A stretch of DNA of 64,000 nucleotides from Microtetraspora sp. NBRC 13810 (GCF_030268685.1 NZ_BSRQ01000002.1:434001-498000), one strand, 5' to 3'. Counted from the stretch's first letter, positions 15,922-26,837 are shown. The notes: generated by a model not told the origin, from the letters alone. Made by a program: numbers and translations.

Positions 15922-17358
15922 ATGATCCAGCACGACCGGCTGTTCATCGGGGGCGACTGGGTCGCCCCCGCGGGCACCGCGACGATCGACGTGATCTCCC
16001 CGCACACGGAAGAGGTGGTCGGGCGGGTGCCGGACGGCACCCCCGCCGACATGGACCGCGCGGTGGCCGCGGCCCGCGAGGCGTTCGACCACGGCCCGTG
16101 GCCCAGGATGACCATGGCCGAGCGGGCCGCCGTGGTCGGCAGGCTGGCCGAGCTGTACGGCGAGCACCAGGCCGAGATGGCCGAGCTGATCACCGCCGAG
16201 ATGGGCTCCCCCATCACGTTCTCCCAGCTCGCCCAGGCTCCGCAGCCGCTCGGCATGCTGCGCTACTTCGCCGAGCTGGGAAGCGCCTTCGAGGTGGAGG
16301 ACCAGCGTCCCGGCCTGTTCGGCCCGGTCACCGTGCGCAGGGAGCCGGTCGGCGTGGTCGCGGCCGTCGTGCCGTGGAACGTGCCGCAGTTCGTCATCAT
16401 GACCAAGCTGGCCCCGGCCCTGATCGCCGGGTGCACCGTGGTGGTCAAGCCCGCGCCCGAGACGCCGCTCGACTCCTACCTGCTCGCCGACCTCGTCGCG
16501 CGGGCGGGCGTCCCCGCGGGCGTGGTGAACATCGTGGCCGCCGGCCGCGAGGCGGGCGAGCACCTGGTCTCCCACCCCGGCGTCGACAAGGTCGCCTTCA
16601 CCGGGTCCACCGCGGCCGGCCGCCGCATCGCGGCCATCTGCGGCGAGCAGCTCAAGCGGTGCAGCCTGGAACTGGGCGGCAAGTCCGCGGCGATCATCCT
16701 GGACGACTGCGACCTGCCCTCGGCGATGGGCTTCCTCTCCATGGCGTCACTGATGAACAACGGCCAGGCGTGCGTGGCCCAGACCCGCATCCTCGCCTCG
16801 CGCGGCAGGTACGACGAGGTGGTCCAGGCGATCGGCGAGATGGTGACCGGGCAGGTCGTGGGCGACCCCGCCGACCCCGGCACCGGCATCGGGCCGCTGG
16901 TCGCCAAGCGCCAGCAGGAGCGGGTCGAGGGCTACATCAGGATCGGCATCGACGAGGGCGCCAAGCCGGTCGTCGGCGGCCTCGGCCGGCCCTTCGACCG
17001 CGGCTGGTACGTCACGCCGACCGTCTTCGCCGGCGCCACCAACGACATGCGCATCGCCCGTGAGGAGATCTTCGGCCCGGTCCTCACCGTGATCCCCTAC
17101 GAGGACGAGGCCGACGCCGTACGGATCGCCAACGACAGCGAGTACGGCCTGGCCGGCTCGGTCTGGACGGCGGACGCCGAGCACGGCATGGACATCGCCC
17201 GCCAGGTCCGGGCCGGCACCTACGGCGTGAACATGATGAACACGCTGGACGCCGGGGTGCCCTTCGGCGGTTACAAGGCCAGCGGCCTCGGCCGTGAGCT
17301 GGGTCCCGAGGGGCTGGCCGCTTACCTGGAGTACAAGTCGATCGCCCGGCTGGGATGA
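15922..17358 (+). CDS. NAD(P)-dependent aldehyde dehydrogenase
   Basis: This 478-residue soluble enzyme oxidises an aldehyde to the acid. The catalytic cysteine C284 lies in NNGQAC and the general base E250 in LELGGK. The cofactor loop 'AFTGSTAAGRRI' and the 'PWNVPQF' motif, where N169 or its neighbour stabilises the oxyanion, are present. The length is normal. The start follows an excellent AGGAGGAG site. It stands alone, with 288 bp of non-coding DNA upstream and a strong terminator downstream. The aldehyde substrate cannot be named; the pattern fits the broad ALDH group used for aliphatic or steroid-derived aldehydes. Confidence 0.93.
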   Translation: MIQHDRLFIGGDWVAPAGTATIDVISPHTEEVVGRVPDGTPADMDRAVAAAREAFDHGPWPRMTMAERAAVVGRLAELYGEHQAEMAELITAEMGSPITFSQLAQAPQPLGMLRYFAELGSAFEVEDQRPGLFGPVTVRREPVGVVAAVVPWNVPQFVIMTKLAPALIAGCTVVVKPAPETPLDSYLLADLVARAGVPAGVVNIVAAGREAGEHLVSHPGVDKVAFTGSTAAGRRIAAICGEQLKRCSLELGGKSAAIILDDCDLPSAMGFLSMASLMNNGQACVAQTRILASRGRYDEVVQAIGEMVTGQVVGDPADPGTGIGPLVAKRQQERVEGYIRIGIDEGAKPVVGGLGRPFDRGWYVTPTVFAGATNDMRIAREEIFGPVLTVIPYEDEADAVRIANDSEYGLAGSVWTADAEHGMDIARQVRAGTYGVNMMNTLDAGVPFGGYKASGLGRELGPEGLAAYLEYKSIARLG

Positions 17359-17366
17359 GATGCGAG

Positions 17367-17397
17367 CGGCGCGCGGAGCCGGTGGCTCCGCGCGCCG
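17367..17397 (+). terminator. Terminator of the aldehyde dehydrogenase gene
   Basis: The 14-bp arms CGGCGCGCGGAGCC and GGCTCCGCGCGCCG are perfect complements with a GGT loop, starting 9 bp after the stop codon. No T run follows. Confidence 0.8.
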
Positions 17398-17566
17398 CGG
17401 GTGGACGGGCCGGCGCCCCTCCCCGCGTGCCCCCGCGACGCCGGGCTGCCGGCACCACCGAGGATGTCCTCCGGCACCGCGTACGAGCGGCTTCGCCGGT
17501 AATGGACATATCCCAGTGGATTCGTTCCATCCGCTGAAAGTAGACGCGCCCTGTCCGTCAGAAGTT

Positions 17567-17600
17567 CGGAGGCGGCGAAGAAAATTTTCCGCCGCCTCCG
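17567..17600 (-). terminator. Terminator of pta
   Basis: The 10-bp arms CGGAGGCGGC and GCCGCCTCCG are separated by a 14-base loop containing AAAATTTT, 8 bp beyond the pta stop on the minus strand. Confidence 0.7.
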
Positions 17601-17607
17601 TGGAACC

Positions 17608-19632
17608 TCAGAGCTCGATCCCCTGGGCCTGGATGCCGGTGACCGCGATCATGTTGACGATGTCGTCCACGGTCGCGTCCCTGGGCAGGTCGTTGACCGG
17701 CTGGCGGAGACCCTGGACCACCGGCCCCAGGGCCATCGCCTCGGGGAAGGCGCGGACGGCCTTGCAGGCGCTCTCGCAGATCTCCAGGTCCGGAAATATC
17801 AGGACCGTGGCCCGTCCGGCGACCGGCGACTCGGCCGCCGCCCCGGGCGGCGCGTCCGGATCGATCGCCGCGTCGTACCCCATCGGGCCCTCGACCAGCA
17901 GCCCGGGCGCGCGGCGGCGGGCGATCTCGGCCGCCTGGCGCACCCGCTCGACGTCGCCGCCCGCGCCCGCCGGGCCGCTGGAGTAGGAGAGCATCGCGAC
18001 CACCGGCTCGATCCCGAACCGCTCCGCCGTACGGGCGGACGTGATCGCGATGTCGGCCAGTTGGGAGGCGTCCGGCTCCGGGATCATCGAGCAGTCGCCG
18101 AAGAGCACCACCCGGTCCGCCAGGCAGGCGAAGACCACCGTGGAGACCGCGGTGCGTCCCCCCGCCGGCCTGATGAGCTGGAACGCCGGCGTGAGCGTGG
18201 CCGCCGTGGTGTGCGTCACCCCGGACACCATGCCGTGCGCCATGCCGCTGCTGACCATCATGGCGCCGAAGAAGTCGTGGTCGCCGAGCAGGTCGGCGGC
18301 CCTCCTGGTCGTCATGCCCTCGTCCTCGTGCAGCAGCGCGTACCGGTCGGCGAACGTGCTGGTGAGCGGCGAGGAGAGCGGGTCGATCACCCGGACGTCG
18401 TGCAGCGCCAGGTCGAGCGCGTAGATGCGGCGGCGGATCGGCTCGACCGGGCCGAGCAGGGTCAGCTCGGCGATGCCGCGCCGGACCACCAGGTCGGCGG
18501 CGCGCAGCACCCGTTCCTCCTGGCCCTCGGGCAGCACGATGTGCCTGCGGCCGGCCCTTCCCCGTTCGACGAGCATGTGCTCGAACATCTTGGAGGTGAT
18601 CCGCTCGGACCGGGCGGGCTCGATGTGACCGGCCAGTGTGTCCGCGTCCACGTGCGCGGCGAAGTGGCCGAGCGCGGCCTCGATCTTGCGGTGGTCGCCC
18701 GGCGTGATCCGTCCCTCCAGACCGGCCAGCAGGGCGGCGACCGAGAAGCTGTCCCCGCCGGCCGACAGCACCGGCATCTCGGGGGCCAGCCGGGCGGTGA
18801 GGGCGCGCACGTTCGACGCGGGCTTCTCGCCGAGCGTGAGCATCACCCCCGCCGGGCGGACCACCTGGGCCGAGTCCGAGGCCAGCGAGCCGAGCAGCAC
18901 GTCGGCCCGGTCCCCCGGCGTGACCACCATGTCGCCGTCCTTCAGGTGGTCGAGGAACACCGGCAGCGTCGCCCCGCCGAACACGAAGCCCAGCACGTCG
19001 CGCTGCATGCCGTCGTCGCCGCCCTGCACCAGGGTGGCCCTGGCCGCCGCCGCGACCTGTCGCACCGTGGGCGCGGCCAGCGACGGCTTCTCCGGGATGA
19101 CGAAGCAGCGCACGGGCGCCTGCGGATCGACCGGCACGTTCTGCGGCATCCGGTTGGCGATCAACGCCAGCACCGTGCAGCCGTGCCCGGTGAAGACCTC
19201 CCACGCCTCGCGCAGCGCGCTCGCGGTCTCGTCGGCGCGTCTGCCGCGCCCACCGGCCACCACGACCACCGGGGCGTCCAGCTCGGCCGCCAGGCGCGCG
19301 TTGAACGCCGCGTCCCGCCGCGCGTCGCCGAGCACCAGCATCGCGTCGCAGCCGTCGCCGGTGTCCTGGCAGCCCTTGGCCAGACGGGCGATCAGCTCGT
19401 CCGGGTGGGCCTGCGCGGCGTCCTGCGCCGTCGCACCGATGCCGTACCCGGCGAGCCGGTAGCGGCTGCGGATCAGCTCGACGTTTCGATCAGGACCTCC
19501 GTCCTCGGACGAGGTGATCGTCCGATATACCCCCACTCGCTCGGCCCGCCTGGACAGCAGCTCCATCATGCCTAGCTCGATGAGCTGCCGGCCGTGCCCC
19601 CGGCCGAGTCCCGCCACATAGATGCTTCGCAT
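17608..19632 (-). CDS. pta: Phosphate acetyltransferase, long three-domain form
   Basis: This 674-residue enzyme interconverts acetyl-CoA and acetyl phosphate. It has the long form: an N-terminal BioD-like P-loop domain (about 1-190), a DRTGG domain (about 215-330) and the catalytic PTA domain (about 350-674). The latter carries 'HIVLPEGQEERVLRAADLVVRRGIAELTLLG' and 'SYSSGPAGAG' with the family serine and arginine environment. The N-terminal nucleotide loop is degenerate (GLGRGHGRQ). It normally pairs with acetate kinase (ackA), which usually follows pta, but no ackA follows here: the next gene is a hydrolase on the same strand ending upstream, and the 3' side is a terminator. Acetyl phosphate made elsewhere could be shared. 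Confidence 0.93.
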   Translation of the reverse strand: MRSIYVAGLGRGHGRQLIELGMMELLSRRAERVGVYRTITSSEDGGPDRNVELIRSRYRLAGYGIGATAQDAAQAHPDELIARLAKGCQDTGDGCDAMLVLGDARRDAAFNARLAAELDAPVVVVAGGRGRRADETASALREAWEVFTGHGCTVLALIANRMPQNVPVDPQAPVRCFVIPEKPSLAAPTVRQVAAAARATLVQGGDDGMQRDVLGFVFGGATLPVFLDHLKDGDMVVTPGDRADVLLGSLASDSAQVVRPAGVMLTLGEKPASNVRALTARLAPEMPVLSAGGDSFSVAALLAGLEGRITPGDHRKIEAALGHFAAHVDADTLAGHIEPARSERITSKMFEHMLVERGRAGRRHIVLPEGQEERVLRAADLVVRRGIAELTLLGPVEPIRRRIYALDLALHDVRVIDPLSSPLTSTFADRYALLHEDEGMTTRRAADLLGDHDFFGAMMVSSGMAHGMVSGVTHTTAATLTPAFQLIRPAGGRTAVSTVVFACLADRVVLFGDCSMIPEPDASQLADIAITSARTAERFGIEPVVAMLSYSSGPAGAGGDVERVRQAAEIARRRAPGLLVEGPMGYDAAIDPDAPPGAAAESPVAGRATVLIFPDLEICESACKAVRAFPEAMALGPVVQGLRQPVNDLPRDATVDDIVNMIAVTGIQAQGIEL

Positions 19633-19709
19633 CGGCGTTCCCCCGCGCAGTCAAGGATTGACCACCTTCAGGATCACCCGGACGACTTGGTGGGAAGTGT
19701 CCGCATCGA

Positions 19710-20471
19710 TCAAGTGTCGGTAAGGGTTGTCCTGATCCAACGCCCGATTCGCCGGATGAGCTCCGGGGTCGCCGCCGTCTCGGCGTGCCCGAAGCCCGGC
19801 TCCACCCAGAGTTCCTTGGGCTGCTGGGCGCCCTGGTAGAGCTGGTGGGCGTGCTCCAGCGGGAAGAACGTGTCGGCGTCGCCGTGCACCACGAGCAGCG
19901 GGACGGGCGAGATGAGCGCGGCGGCCTCGTGCGGCGGGATGGGGATCGGGTCCCACGGGCTCGTGGTGATCCTGGTCCGCTTGACCACCCGCGCGGCGAA
20001 CCGGCCGAACGGCCGCTCGATCGCCCAGTGCACCTGCCGCATCGGCCTGGTGCCCCGGTAGTACCAGCGGGCCGGCGCGCTCACCGCCACCACGGCGTCC
20101 ACGCCCCCGTGCAGCCCCGCGTGCCGTACGGCGACCGCCCCGCCCATCGAGAAGCCCACCACGGCCACCCTCGGGTAACCGGTGACCTTGGCGTGCCGTA
20201 CGGCGGCGTCCAGGTCGAGGACCTCCAGGTCGCCCACGGTGGTCAGGCCGGTGGACCTGCCGTGGCCGCGGAAGTCGAAGCAGATCACGCCGCCGAAGCC
20301 GCTGAGCACGTGGGCGATGCGCCGGGTGGTGCGCTCCCGCCAGCCGCCGGTGAACCCGTGCCCGACCACGATGCCGACCTCGCCGCCGCCGCGCGCCGGC
20401 GTGTGCACCGCGTCGAGGCGGATGCCGTCCTTGGTACGCAGCGTCACCGGAAAATGCGGAGCGAGAGGCAT
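19710..20471 (-). CDS. Alpha/beta hydrolase
   Basis: This 253-residue cytoplasmic hydrolase has the triad in order: Ser in GFSMGG, Asp in HGDADTFFP and His in GFGHAE. The oxyanion motif HGFTGG is near residue 36. The start at 20471 is chosen because a TAGGCT -10 box ends 7 nt before this ATG on the minus strand, the leaderless spacing seen elsewhere in this window. An upstream TTG at 20528 would start upstream of that promoter. The substrate is unknown; the fold covers esterases, lipases and peptidases. It is 77 bp upstream of pta on the same strand and may be co-transcribed with it. Confidence 0.85.
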   Translation of the reverse strand: MPLAPHFPVTLRTKDGIRLDAVHTPARGGGEVGIVVGHGFTGGWRERTTRRIAHVLSGFGGVICFDFRGHGRSTGLTTVGDLEVLDLDAAVRHAKVTGYPRVAVVGFSMGGAVAVRHAGLHGGVDAVVAVSAPARWYYRGTRPMRQVHWAIERPFGRFAARVVKRTRITTSPWDPIPIPPHEAAALISPVPLLVVHGDADTFFPLEHAHQLYQGAQQPKELWVEPGFGHAETAATPELIRRIGRWIRTTLTDT

Positions 20472-20589
20472 GGGCACGAGCCTACGTGGGCGTCGTCGGC
20501 GCAGGTCGGCGGGGTCAATGTGGATCAATTAAAATGGTCCCGCCGCACAGTCCGGCGGCGGCCCCACGATCGCAGAGCGAGACTCCATC

Positions 20590-22443
<1,854 letters not shown>

Positions 22444-22453
22444 TCGTCCCGGC

Positions 22454-22494
22454 GGCCCGGTGAGCGTCCGCGCTCACCGGGCCGTCACGTTTTT
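22454..22494 (+). terminator. Intrinsic terminator of typA
   Basis: The 13-bp arms GGCCCGGTGAGCG and CGCTCACCGGGCC are perfect complements with a four-base loop. A TTTTT run follows 6 bp later (22490-22494). It is one of the few terminators here with a clear U tract. Confidence 0.9.
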
Positions 22495-22607
22495 CCCTGC
22501 GAGGTGTTACCGGATCTTCTTGCCACGGCGTGCCGTGAGTGTTTGCATGGGTCTGCACTCGGGGGGGATGGGGGTCGCCCCAACCTCTCTGAGAAGGAGT
22601 TCCGCCC

Positions 22608-23234
22608 GTGACCGAGGTCGCAGCGCCCGGTGCCCACCTTTCCCGGCTGATCCGTGACACCCCCGCCGCCGTGCTCGCCAAGAAGGTCTACGACGCCGAG
22701 GTGAACGCGCGGGTCGGCGCCGGCACCGAGCCGTGCTGGAAGCTGGAGCGGATGCAGTACTTCCGCGAGCCCGACGTGCCGAGCTGGGCCGCCGCCCGCG
22801 AGGGCGACTGGGCCCGGTCCCGCGCCCTGATCGACGGCATGCGCCCGGCGCTGCGGGCGCAGTCCGCCTCGCTGGCCAGGCTGCGCCGGGCCCGGATCGT
22901 CGAGCGGCCGGTCAGCCCCTACCTGCAGTGGGAGATGCACGTCTTCCTGGCCCGCACCGCCGCGGGGGAGACCGTCCGAGCCGTGGACGCCGCCGCCTTA
23001 TCCGGCGTCGAGGCGGACGGCCGGCTCCCCGAACAGCTCATCGTCGGCTCCGGCCTCATGTACGAGATCCTGTACGACGCCGCCGGGGAGCACACCGGCG
23101 CCCGCCGGATCGAAGCCCCCGGCGTCATCGAGGCCTGTACGGCCGAGCTGACCGCGATCTTCGCCATCGGCGAGCCGTTCTCCGCCTACTTCGCCCGGGA
23201 GATCGCCCCGCTTCCGCCGCCCGCCGGCTTCTGA
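22608..23234 (+). CDS. Conserved hypothetical protein, DUF6879-like
   Basis: This is a 208-residue soluble protein. The GTG start follows an AAGGAG site by about 11 bp. The sequence contains 'CWKLERMQYFREPDVPSWAAAREGDW' and 'YLQWEMHVFLARTAAGETVRAVD', separated by a helical arginine-rich segment. These resemble the actinomycete DUF6879 family, which often sits near XRE regulators in differentiation loci; no such regulator is adjacent here. No catalytic motif is recognised. Family naming is from memory and moderately certain. Confidence 0.7.
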   Translation: MTEVAAPGAHLSRLIRDTPAAVLAKKVYDAEVNARVGAGTEPCWKLERMQYFREPDVPSWAAAREGDWARSRALIDGMRPALRAQSASLARLRRARIVERPVSPYLQWEMHVFLARTAAGETVRAVDAAALSGVEADGRLPEQLIVGSGLMYEILYDAAGEHTGARRIEAPGVIEACTAELTAIFAIGEPFSAYFAREIAPLPPPAGF

Positions 23235-23238
23235 CCGC

Positions 23239-23871
23239 TCAGGGCTTGGCGTGGTCGGTGAGCCATTCGACCAGCGGGCGGAGCTCCCGCCAGGTGGCGC
23301 GGACCCGGGCCTGCACCTCCGGGGTGTACACCCACGGCTCGGGTTCGAAGCGCCGCCCGGCGTGCAGTGACCGGTGCCGCAGCAGCTCGATCCTGGGGTG
23401 GTCGGCGGGAAAGCCGCGCGGCCGGGTCTTGAGGCGGTCGCCCTCGATCGCGTGGCCCGCCGCGCGAAGCCCTTCGACGATCTTCTCCAGCGCCGGCCCG
23501 GTCAGCTCCTCGGCCACCGCGTCACGGAACCGGCCGAGCTGGTCACTCGACCCGGCGTAGAAGCCGGCGCCCGCGTAGATCCCCTCGGCGTCGAGCTGGA
23601 CGTAGTAGCCGGTGCCATCGAATACCGGGGCATAGAGACCTTGGTGCGTTTTGTACGGAGATTTGTCCTTGGCAAAACGTACATCCCGGTAGGGGCGGAA
23701 CAGGTGTGCCGTCCCGAACTCCGCGGTGAGCTCCTCCCCCAGCGCCACCATGGGAGCGCGCACGGCCTCCTCATAGGTCGTCCTGTGCCGGGTCCAGTAG
23801 GTCTTGGAGTTGTCCGCGGCCAGGCCCTCGTAGAAGACGAACGCCTCGTCGGGGAACCCGCTGAATGCCAT
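23239..23871 (-). CDS. DUF2461 domain protein
   Basis: This 210-residue protein matches the DUF2461/TIGR02453 family. It has the opening 'FSGFPDEAFVFYEGLAADNSKTYW', the central 'RFAKDKSPYKTHQG' and 'YYVQLDAEGIYAGAGFY', and the closing 'PRGFPADHPRIELLRHRSL'. The family is widespread and functionally uncharacterised. The gene converges on the DUF6879-like gene with only 4 bp between the stops, and lies 22 bp downstream of the deacetylase gene on the same strand, so the two may be co-transcribed. Confidence 0.88.
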   Translation of the reverse strand: MAFSGFPDEAFVFYEGLAADNSKTYWTRHRTTYEEAVRAPMVALGEELTAEFGTAHLFRPYRDVRFAKDKSPYKTHQGLYAPVFDGTGYYVQLDAEGIYAGAGFYAGSSDQLGRFRDAVAEELTGPALEKIVEGLRAAGHAIEGDRLKTRPRGFPADHPRIELLRHRSLHAGRRFEPEPWVYTPEVQARVRATWRELRPLVEWLTDHAKP

Positions 23872-23893
23872 GGGCTCATGCTCCCACGTGCGG

Positions 23894-24718
23894 TCACGGC
23901 TCCGGGTAGCGCCTGCCGGGCAGCATCGGCCGGGCGCCGAAGAGCTCGGTGACGGTGACGAAGGTGAACCCCCGGGCCGTGAGGTCGCGCAGGATCTCCG
24001 GCATCGCGTTGACGCTGGAGCGGTGGATGTCGTGCAGCAGCACGATGGAGCCCGCCCGCGCCCTGAGCGCGCGGCGCGCCACGATCTCCGGCCTCCGGTC
24101 CCGCCAGTCGAAGGTGTCCACGTCCCACAGCACCTGGGCGAGCCCTTCCCGCTCGGTCACCTCGCGCACCCGATCGTCGGTCGCCCCGTACGGCGGGCGC
24201 ATCAGCCGCATCCGCATCCCGGTCGCCCTGTGCACCGCGTGCGCGGTCCTGCGCAGTTCCTCCTCGATGCCGCGGCGGCTCAACCCGGTCAGCGCGGGGT
24301 GGTCCCAGGTGTGGTTGCCCAGCTCGTGCCCGTCGGTGACCATGCGCAGCAGCAGGTTCCAGCGCTCCGGGACGATCATCTCGCCCACGACGAAGAAGGT
24401 GGCCTTGGCGTGGTAGGCGGCCAGCATGTCCAGGAGCCGGCCGGTATGCTCACCCGGGCCGTCGTCGAAGGTGAGGGCGACGCACTTGAGCCGGCGGCAG
24501 TCGATCTGGCGGGCCCGGAAGACCCCGGTGGGCGGGCGGCGCATGGGCTGCTGGGCGCGCAGCCGGGCGGCCAGCTTCTGCCGCTCGACGTCCTCCGGCT
24601 TCCTGGGCGGCGTGGGCGCCGGAGCCGGGCGCGACCCACCCACCAGACCGCCGCATCCCGCGACGAGCTGCCCTGCTAAGAGAAGTGACACCCCCAGCGC
24701 CACAGCCCGGAACCGCAC
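23894..24718 (-). CDS. Polysaccharide deacetylase lipoprotein (NodB/CE4)
   Basis: This 274-residue secreted enzyme should remove N-acetyl groups from peptidoglycan or another cell-surface polysaccharide. The NodB motifs are visible: TFDDGP with the catalytic Asp, 'HELGNHTWDHP' (H-x3-H type metal ligands), 'RPPYGA' and 'DTFDWRD'. It ends with 'IVLLHDIH', the last catalytic His. A signal peptide ends in the lipobox L-V-A-G-C, so it is membrane-anchored. The GTG at 24718 is preferred because a GGGGGGA site precedes it by four bases; the frame is also open to a GTG at 24736. An arginine/lysine-rich segment at about 35-65 precedes the catalytic domain. Confidence 0.92.
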   Translation of the reverse strand: MRFRAVALGVSLLLAGQLVAGCGGLVGGSRPAPAPTPPRKPEDVERQKLAARLRAQQPMRRPPTGVFRARQIDCRRLKCVALTFDDGPGEHTGRLLDMLAAYHAKATFFVVGEMIVPERWNLLLRMVTDGHELGNHTWDHPALTGLSRRGIEEELRRTAHAVHRATGMRMRLMRPPYGATDDRVREVTEREGLAQVLWDVDTFDWRDRRPEIVARRALRARAGSIVLLHDIHRSSVNAMPEILRDLTARGFTFVTVTELFGARPMLPGRRYPEP

Positions 24719-24745
24719 GCATCCCCCCGAAGACACGGCGAGGGA

Positions 24746-25048
24746 TCACCGCCGGTCGGACACGTCCCCTCGCAGGATCCTGGCGAGATCCTCCCACCAG
24801 GGTGGAACATCGGCGCGCACCTCCGCATAGCGACGCGCCACGCGTAGAGCACATCCGACCGGGTCATTACCGAGATGGCTGCGCCGGACCGCCCCCTCCC
24901 GCCAGCGGTAGCAGCCGTCGCGGTAGCACACGACCAGCCCGACCCACACGGAGAGCGTGGCGTCGTCGCCTATCTCGTAGGCGTCGGCGACACCGAGGGC
25001 GGCCAACTCCACCCGGAGCTTGCCGATCGCCGCGCCCGCTTCGTTCAC
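24746..25048 (-). CDS. Hypothetical protein, 100 residues
   Basis: This is a short soluble protein with a GTG start. It contains 'LGVADAYEIGDDATLSVWVGLVV' followed by a cysteine/tyrosine-rich 'CYRDGCYRWREG' and a tryptophan pair near the C terminus ('PPWWEDLARIL'). The third-position GC bias is strong and the composition is protein-like, supporting a real gene. No family is recognised. It is 27 bp upstream of the deacetylase gene on the same strand and may be in its operon. Confidence 0.6.
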   Translation of the reverse strand: MNEAGAAIGKLRVELAALGVADAYEIGDDATLSVWVGLVVCYRDGCYRWREGAVRRSHLGNDPVGCALRVARRYAEVRADVPPWWEDLARILRGDVSDRR

Positions 25049-25224
25049 CCGTCACCCCCAGTGCACACGCACAAAGGGAATGTACCCACCATCTCTCCGG
25101 CCGATCAGACCGAGTCAGATCGAGTGGGTCGGGTTTGTTAGGGGCATACCCGGGCAGACGCGGCCGTTCTCGCCGCGACGGCACCCGGGCATCCCCGGCG
25201 ACGTGGCCGCGGGTCCGGATCTCC

Positions 25225-25308
25225 GGCGGGCCGCTCGGCGGGCCGCTCGGCGGGCCGCTCGGCGGGCCGCTCGGCGGTCCGCTCGGTGGTCCGCTCGGTG
25301 GTCCGCTA
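25225..25308. repeat. Seven-unit 12-bp tandem repeat ending on a stop codon
   Basis: There are seven contiguous 12-bp units. The first four are identical (ggcgggccgctc); the last three carry g/t changes. The seventh (25297-25308) ends in CTA, the complement of the TAG stop of the XRE-cupin gene. Read on the minus strand past that stop, the array would continue in frame as repeated E-R-(P/T)-(A/T). Confidence 0.9.
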
Positions 25309-25881
25309 GAGGTCCGGCGGCGTCATCGGCTCGGTGACGACCATCATCAGCCTGAGCTCCTCGTCGCCCTCGTTGGCGTAGCGGTGCGGGCGGTCGGCGC
25401 TGAACACCACGGCTTCGTCGGCGCCCACGACGTGGCTCTCGCCGTAGACCGTGAGCGTGAGGCGCCCGGTGAGCACGGTGAGCATCTCGCGGGTGCCCGG
25501 CGGGTGGGCGCCCCCGTCGTGGTGGTCGCCGGGCGCGATCCGCCAGTCCCACAGTTCCAGGATGGCCGGGGCGTCGGTGCCGACGAGCAGCCGCGCCGAC
25601 CCCTCGCCGTGCCGGAACTCGACGACGTCGGCGGCCCGCACGACCCGCACCACGGGCGTGTCGGCGACCTCCACCAGCCGGGCGACGGTCACGCCCAGCG
25701 CGTCGCCGATCCGGGCCAGCGTGGTCACGCTCGGGTTGGTACGGCCCTGTTCCACCTGGACGAGCATCCCGCGGCTGACCCCGGACCGCGCGGCCAGCTC
25801 GTCCAGCGTCATCCCGCGGTGGGCCCGCTGCGCCCGGACGTTGTTGGCGATGGCGGCGGTGAGCGTCCCCTGATCCGGCAT
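25306..25881 (-). CDS. XRE-family regulator with cupin sensor domain
   Basis: This is a 191-residue regulator. The helix-turn-helix at about 10-62 reads 'VRAQRAHRGMTLDELAARSGVSRGML' and 'NPSVTTLARIGDALGV'. A C-terminal cupin (about 105-185) has the 'HHDGGAHPPGTREMLTVLTGRLTLTV' and 'ADRPHRYANEGDEE' motifs. Such proteins sense a small metabolite through the cupin and typically repress a divergent transporter or catabolic gene. The gene is divergent from an EamA-type exporter across 84 bp, its most likely target. The stop codon lies at the edge of a 12-bp repeat array. Confidence 0.9.
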   Translation of the reverse strand: MPDQGTLTAAIANNVRAQRAHRGMTLDELAARSGVSRGMLVQVEQGRTNPSVTTLARIGDALGVTVARLVEVADTPVVRVVRAADVVEFRHGEGSARLLVGTDAPAILELWDWRIAPGDHHDGGAHPPGTREMLTVLTGRLTLTVYGESHVVGADEAVVFSADRPHRYANEGDEELRLMMVVTEPMTPPDL

Positions 25882-25965
25882 GAGTGCAGTGTAGTGAAAA
25901 GTATGTGCACTGTGTTGTACTCTCCATTGTACTACTGGTGCAATCAATTGAACTGGAGCCCCCCT

Positions 25966-26802
25966 GTGACCGCAGTGGTGCTGGCGACCGTGTGCGCGGT
26001 CGTCTACGGCACGGCCGACTTCTTCGGCGGCCTCGCCACCCGCAGATCCCGCGTGTTCGCCGTCGTGGTGCTCTCGCAGAGCGCCGGGATGGCGTTCGTG
26101 ATCGCGCTGCTCCCCCTGTTGCCCGGCGTGCCGTCCTGGGCGGGCGTGCTGTGGGGCATGTCGGCCGGTCTCGCCGGGGCCGCCGGGCTGCTGCTCTTCT
26201 ACTGGGCGCTGGCGAACGGCGTGATGTCGGTGGTGGCCCCCGCCACCGCGACCACCTCGGCGGCGCTGCCGGTGCTCTTCGGACTGGCCACCGGGGAGCG
26301 GCCCGAGCCGCTCGCGCTGGCCGGAGTGGTGATCGCGCTGCTGGCGGTGACGCTGGTGAGCCGCGACCCGGTCAGGAGCGCCTCGACCGGCACCGCCAGA
26401 CCGCTGATCGCCGCGCTCGCCTCCGGCGCCGGCTTCGGCGGCTTCTTCATCCTGCTCCACCAGGCTCCCGCCGACACCGGCATGTGGTCGCTGTTCGGGG
26501 CGCGGCTCGTCTCGATCAGCCTGGTGGCGCTGCTCGCGGTGTCCACCCGCCGGTCGCTGCGGCCGGGCCGGGGCACGCTGCGCGTCATCGTGGCCGCGGG
26601 CGTGCTCGACATGGCGGCCAACGTGCTCTACCTGTTCGCCGTGCAGCGCGGGCTGCTGAGCCTGGTCGCCGTGCTCGTCTCGCTCTACCCGGCGAGCACG
26701 TTGCTGCTGGCCAGGCACGTGCTCGGAGAGCGGCTGCACGCGCTCCAGGTGGCCGGCGTGGTCGCCGCGCTGGCCGCGGTCGGGCTGATCGCCGCCGCCT
26801 GA
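25966..26802 (+). CDS. EamA/DMT-family transporter
   Basis: This 278-residue inner-membrane protein has about ten transmembrane segments and two EamA repeats (about 2-130 and 145-278). It has the glycine-rich 'YGTADFFGGLATRRSR' opening and a closing 'YPASTLLLARHVLGERL' typical of the family. It probably exports an amino acid, nucleoside or other small metabolite. The GTG start follows TGGAGCC by about 8 bp. The intergenic DNA upstream contains TTGTACT twice (12-bp period, about 25912-25930), a possible site for the divergent XRE-cupin regulator. The substrate is unknown. Confidence 0.9.
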   Translation: MTAVVLATVCAVVYGTADFFGGLATRRSRVFAVVVLSQSAGMAFVIALLPLLPGVPSWAGVLWGMSAGLAGAAGLLLFYWALANGVMSVVAPATATTSAALPVLFGLATGERPEPLALAGVVIALLAVTLVSRDPVRSASTGTARPLIAALASGAGFGGFFILLHQAPADTGMWSLFGARLVSISLVALLAVSTRRSLRPGRGTLRVIVAAGVLDMAANVLYLFAVQRGLLSLVAVLVSLYPASTLLLARHVLGERLHALQVAGVVAALAAVGLIAAA

Positions 26803-26837
26803 GACGTTGTCATCCCCGCCGTGGGCTTGTTACGTTC

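Noticed and set aside
20472-20528. Upstream TTG start of the alpha/beta hydrolase
   Set aside because: A TAGGCT promoter box with leaderless spacing lies downstream of that TTG, so it is not transcribed from it.
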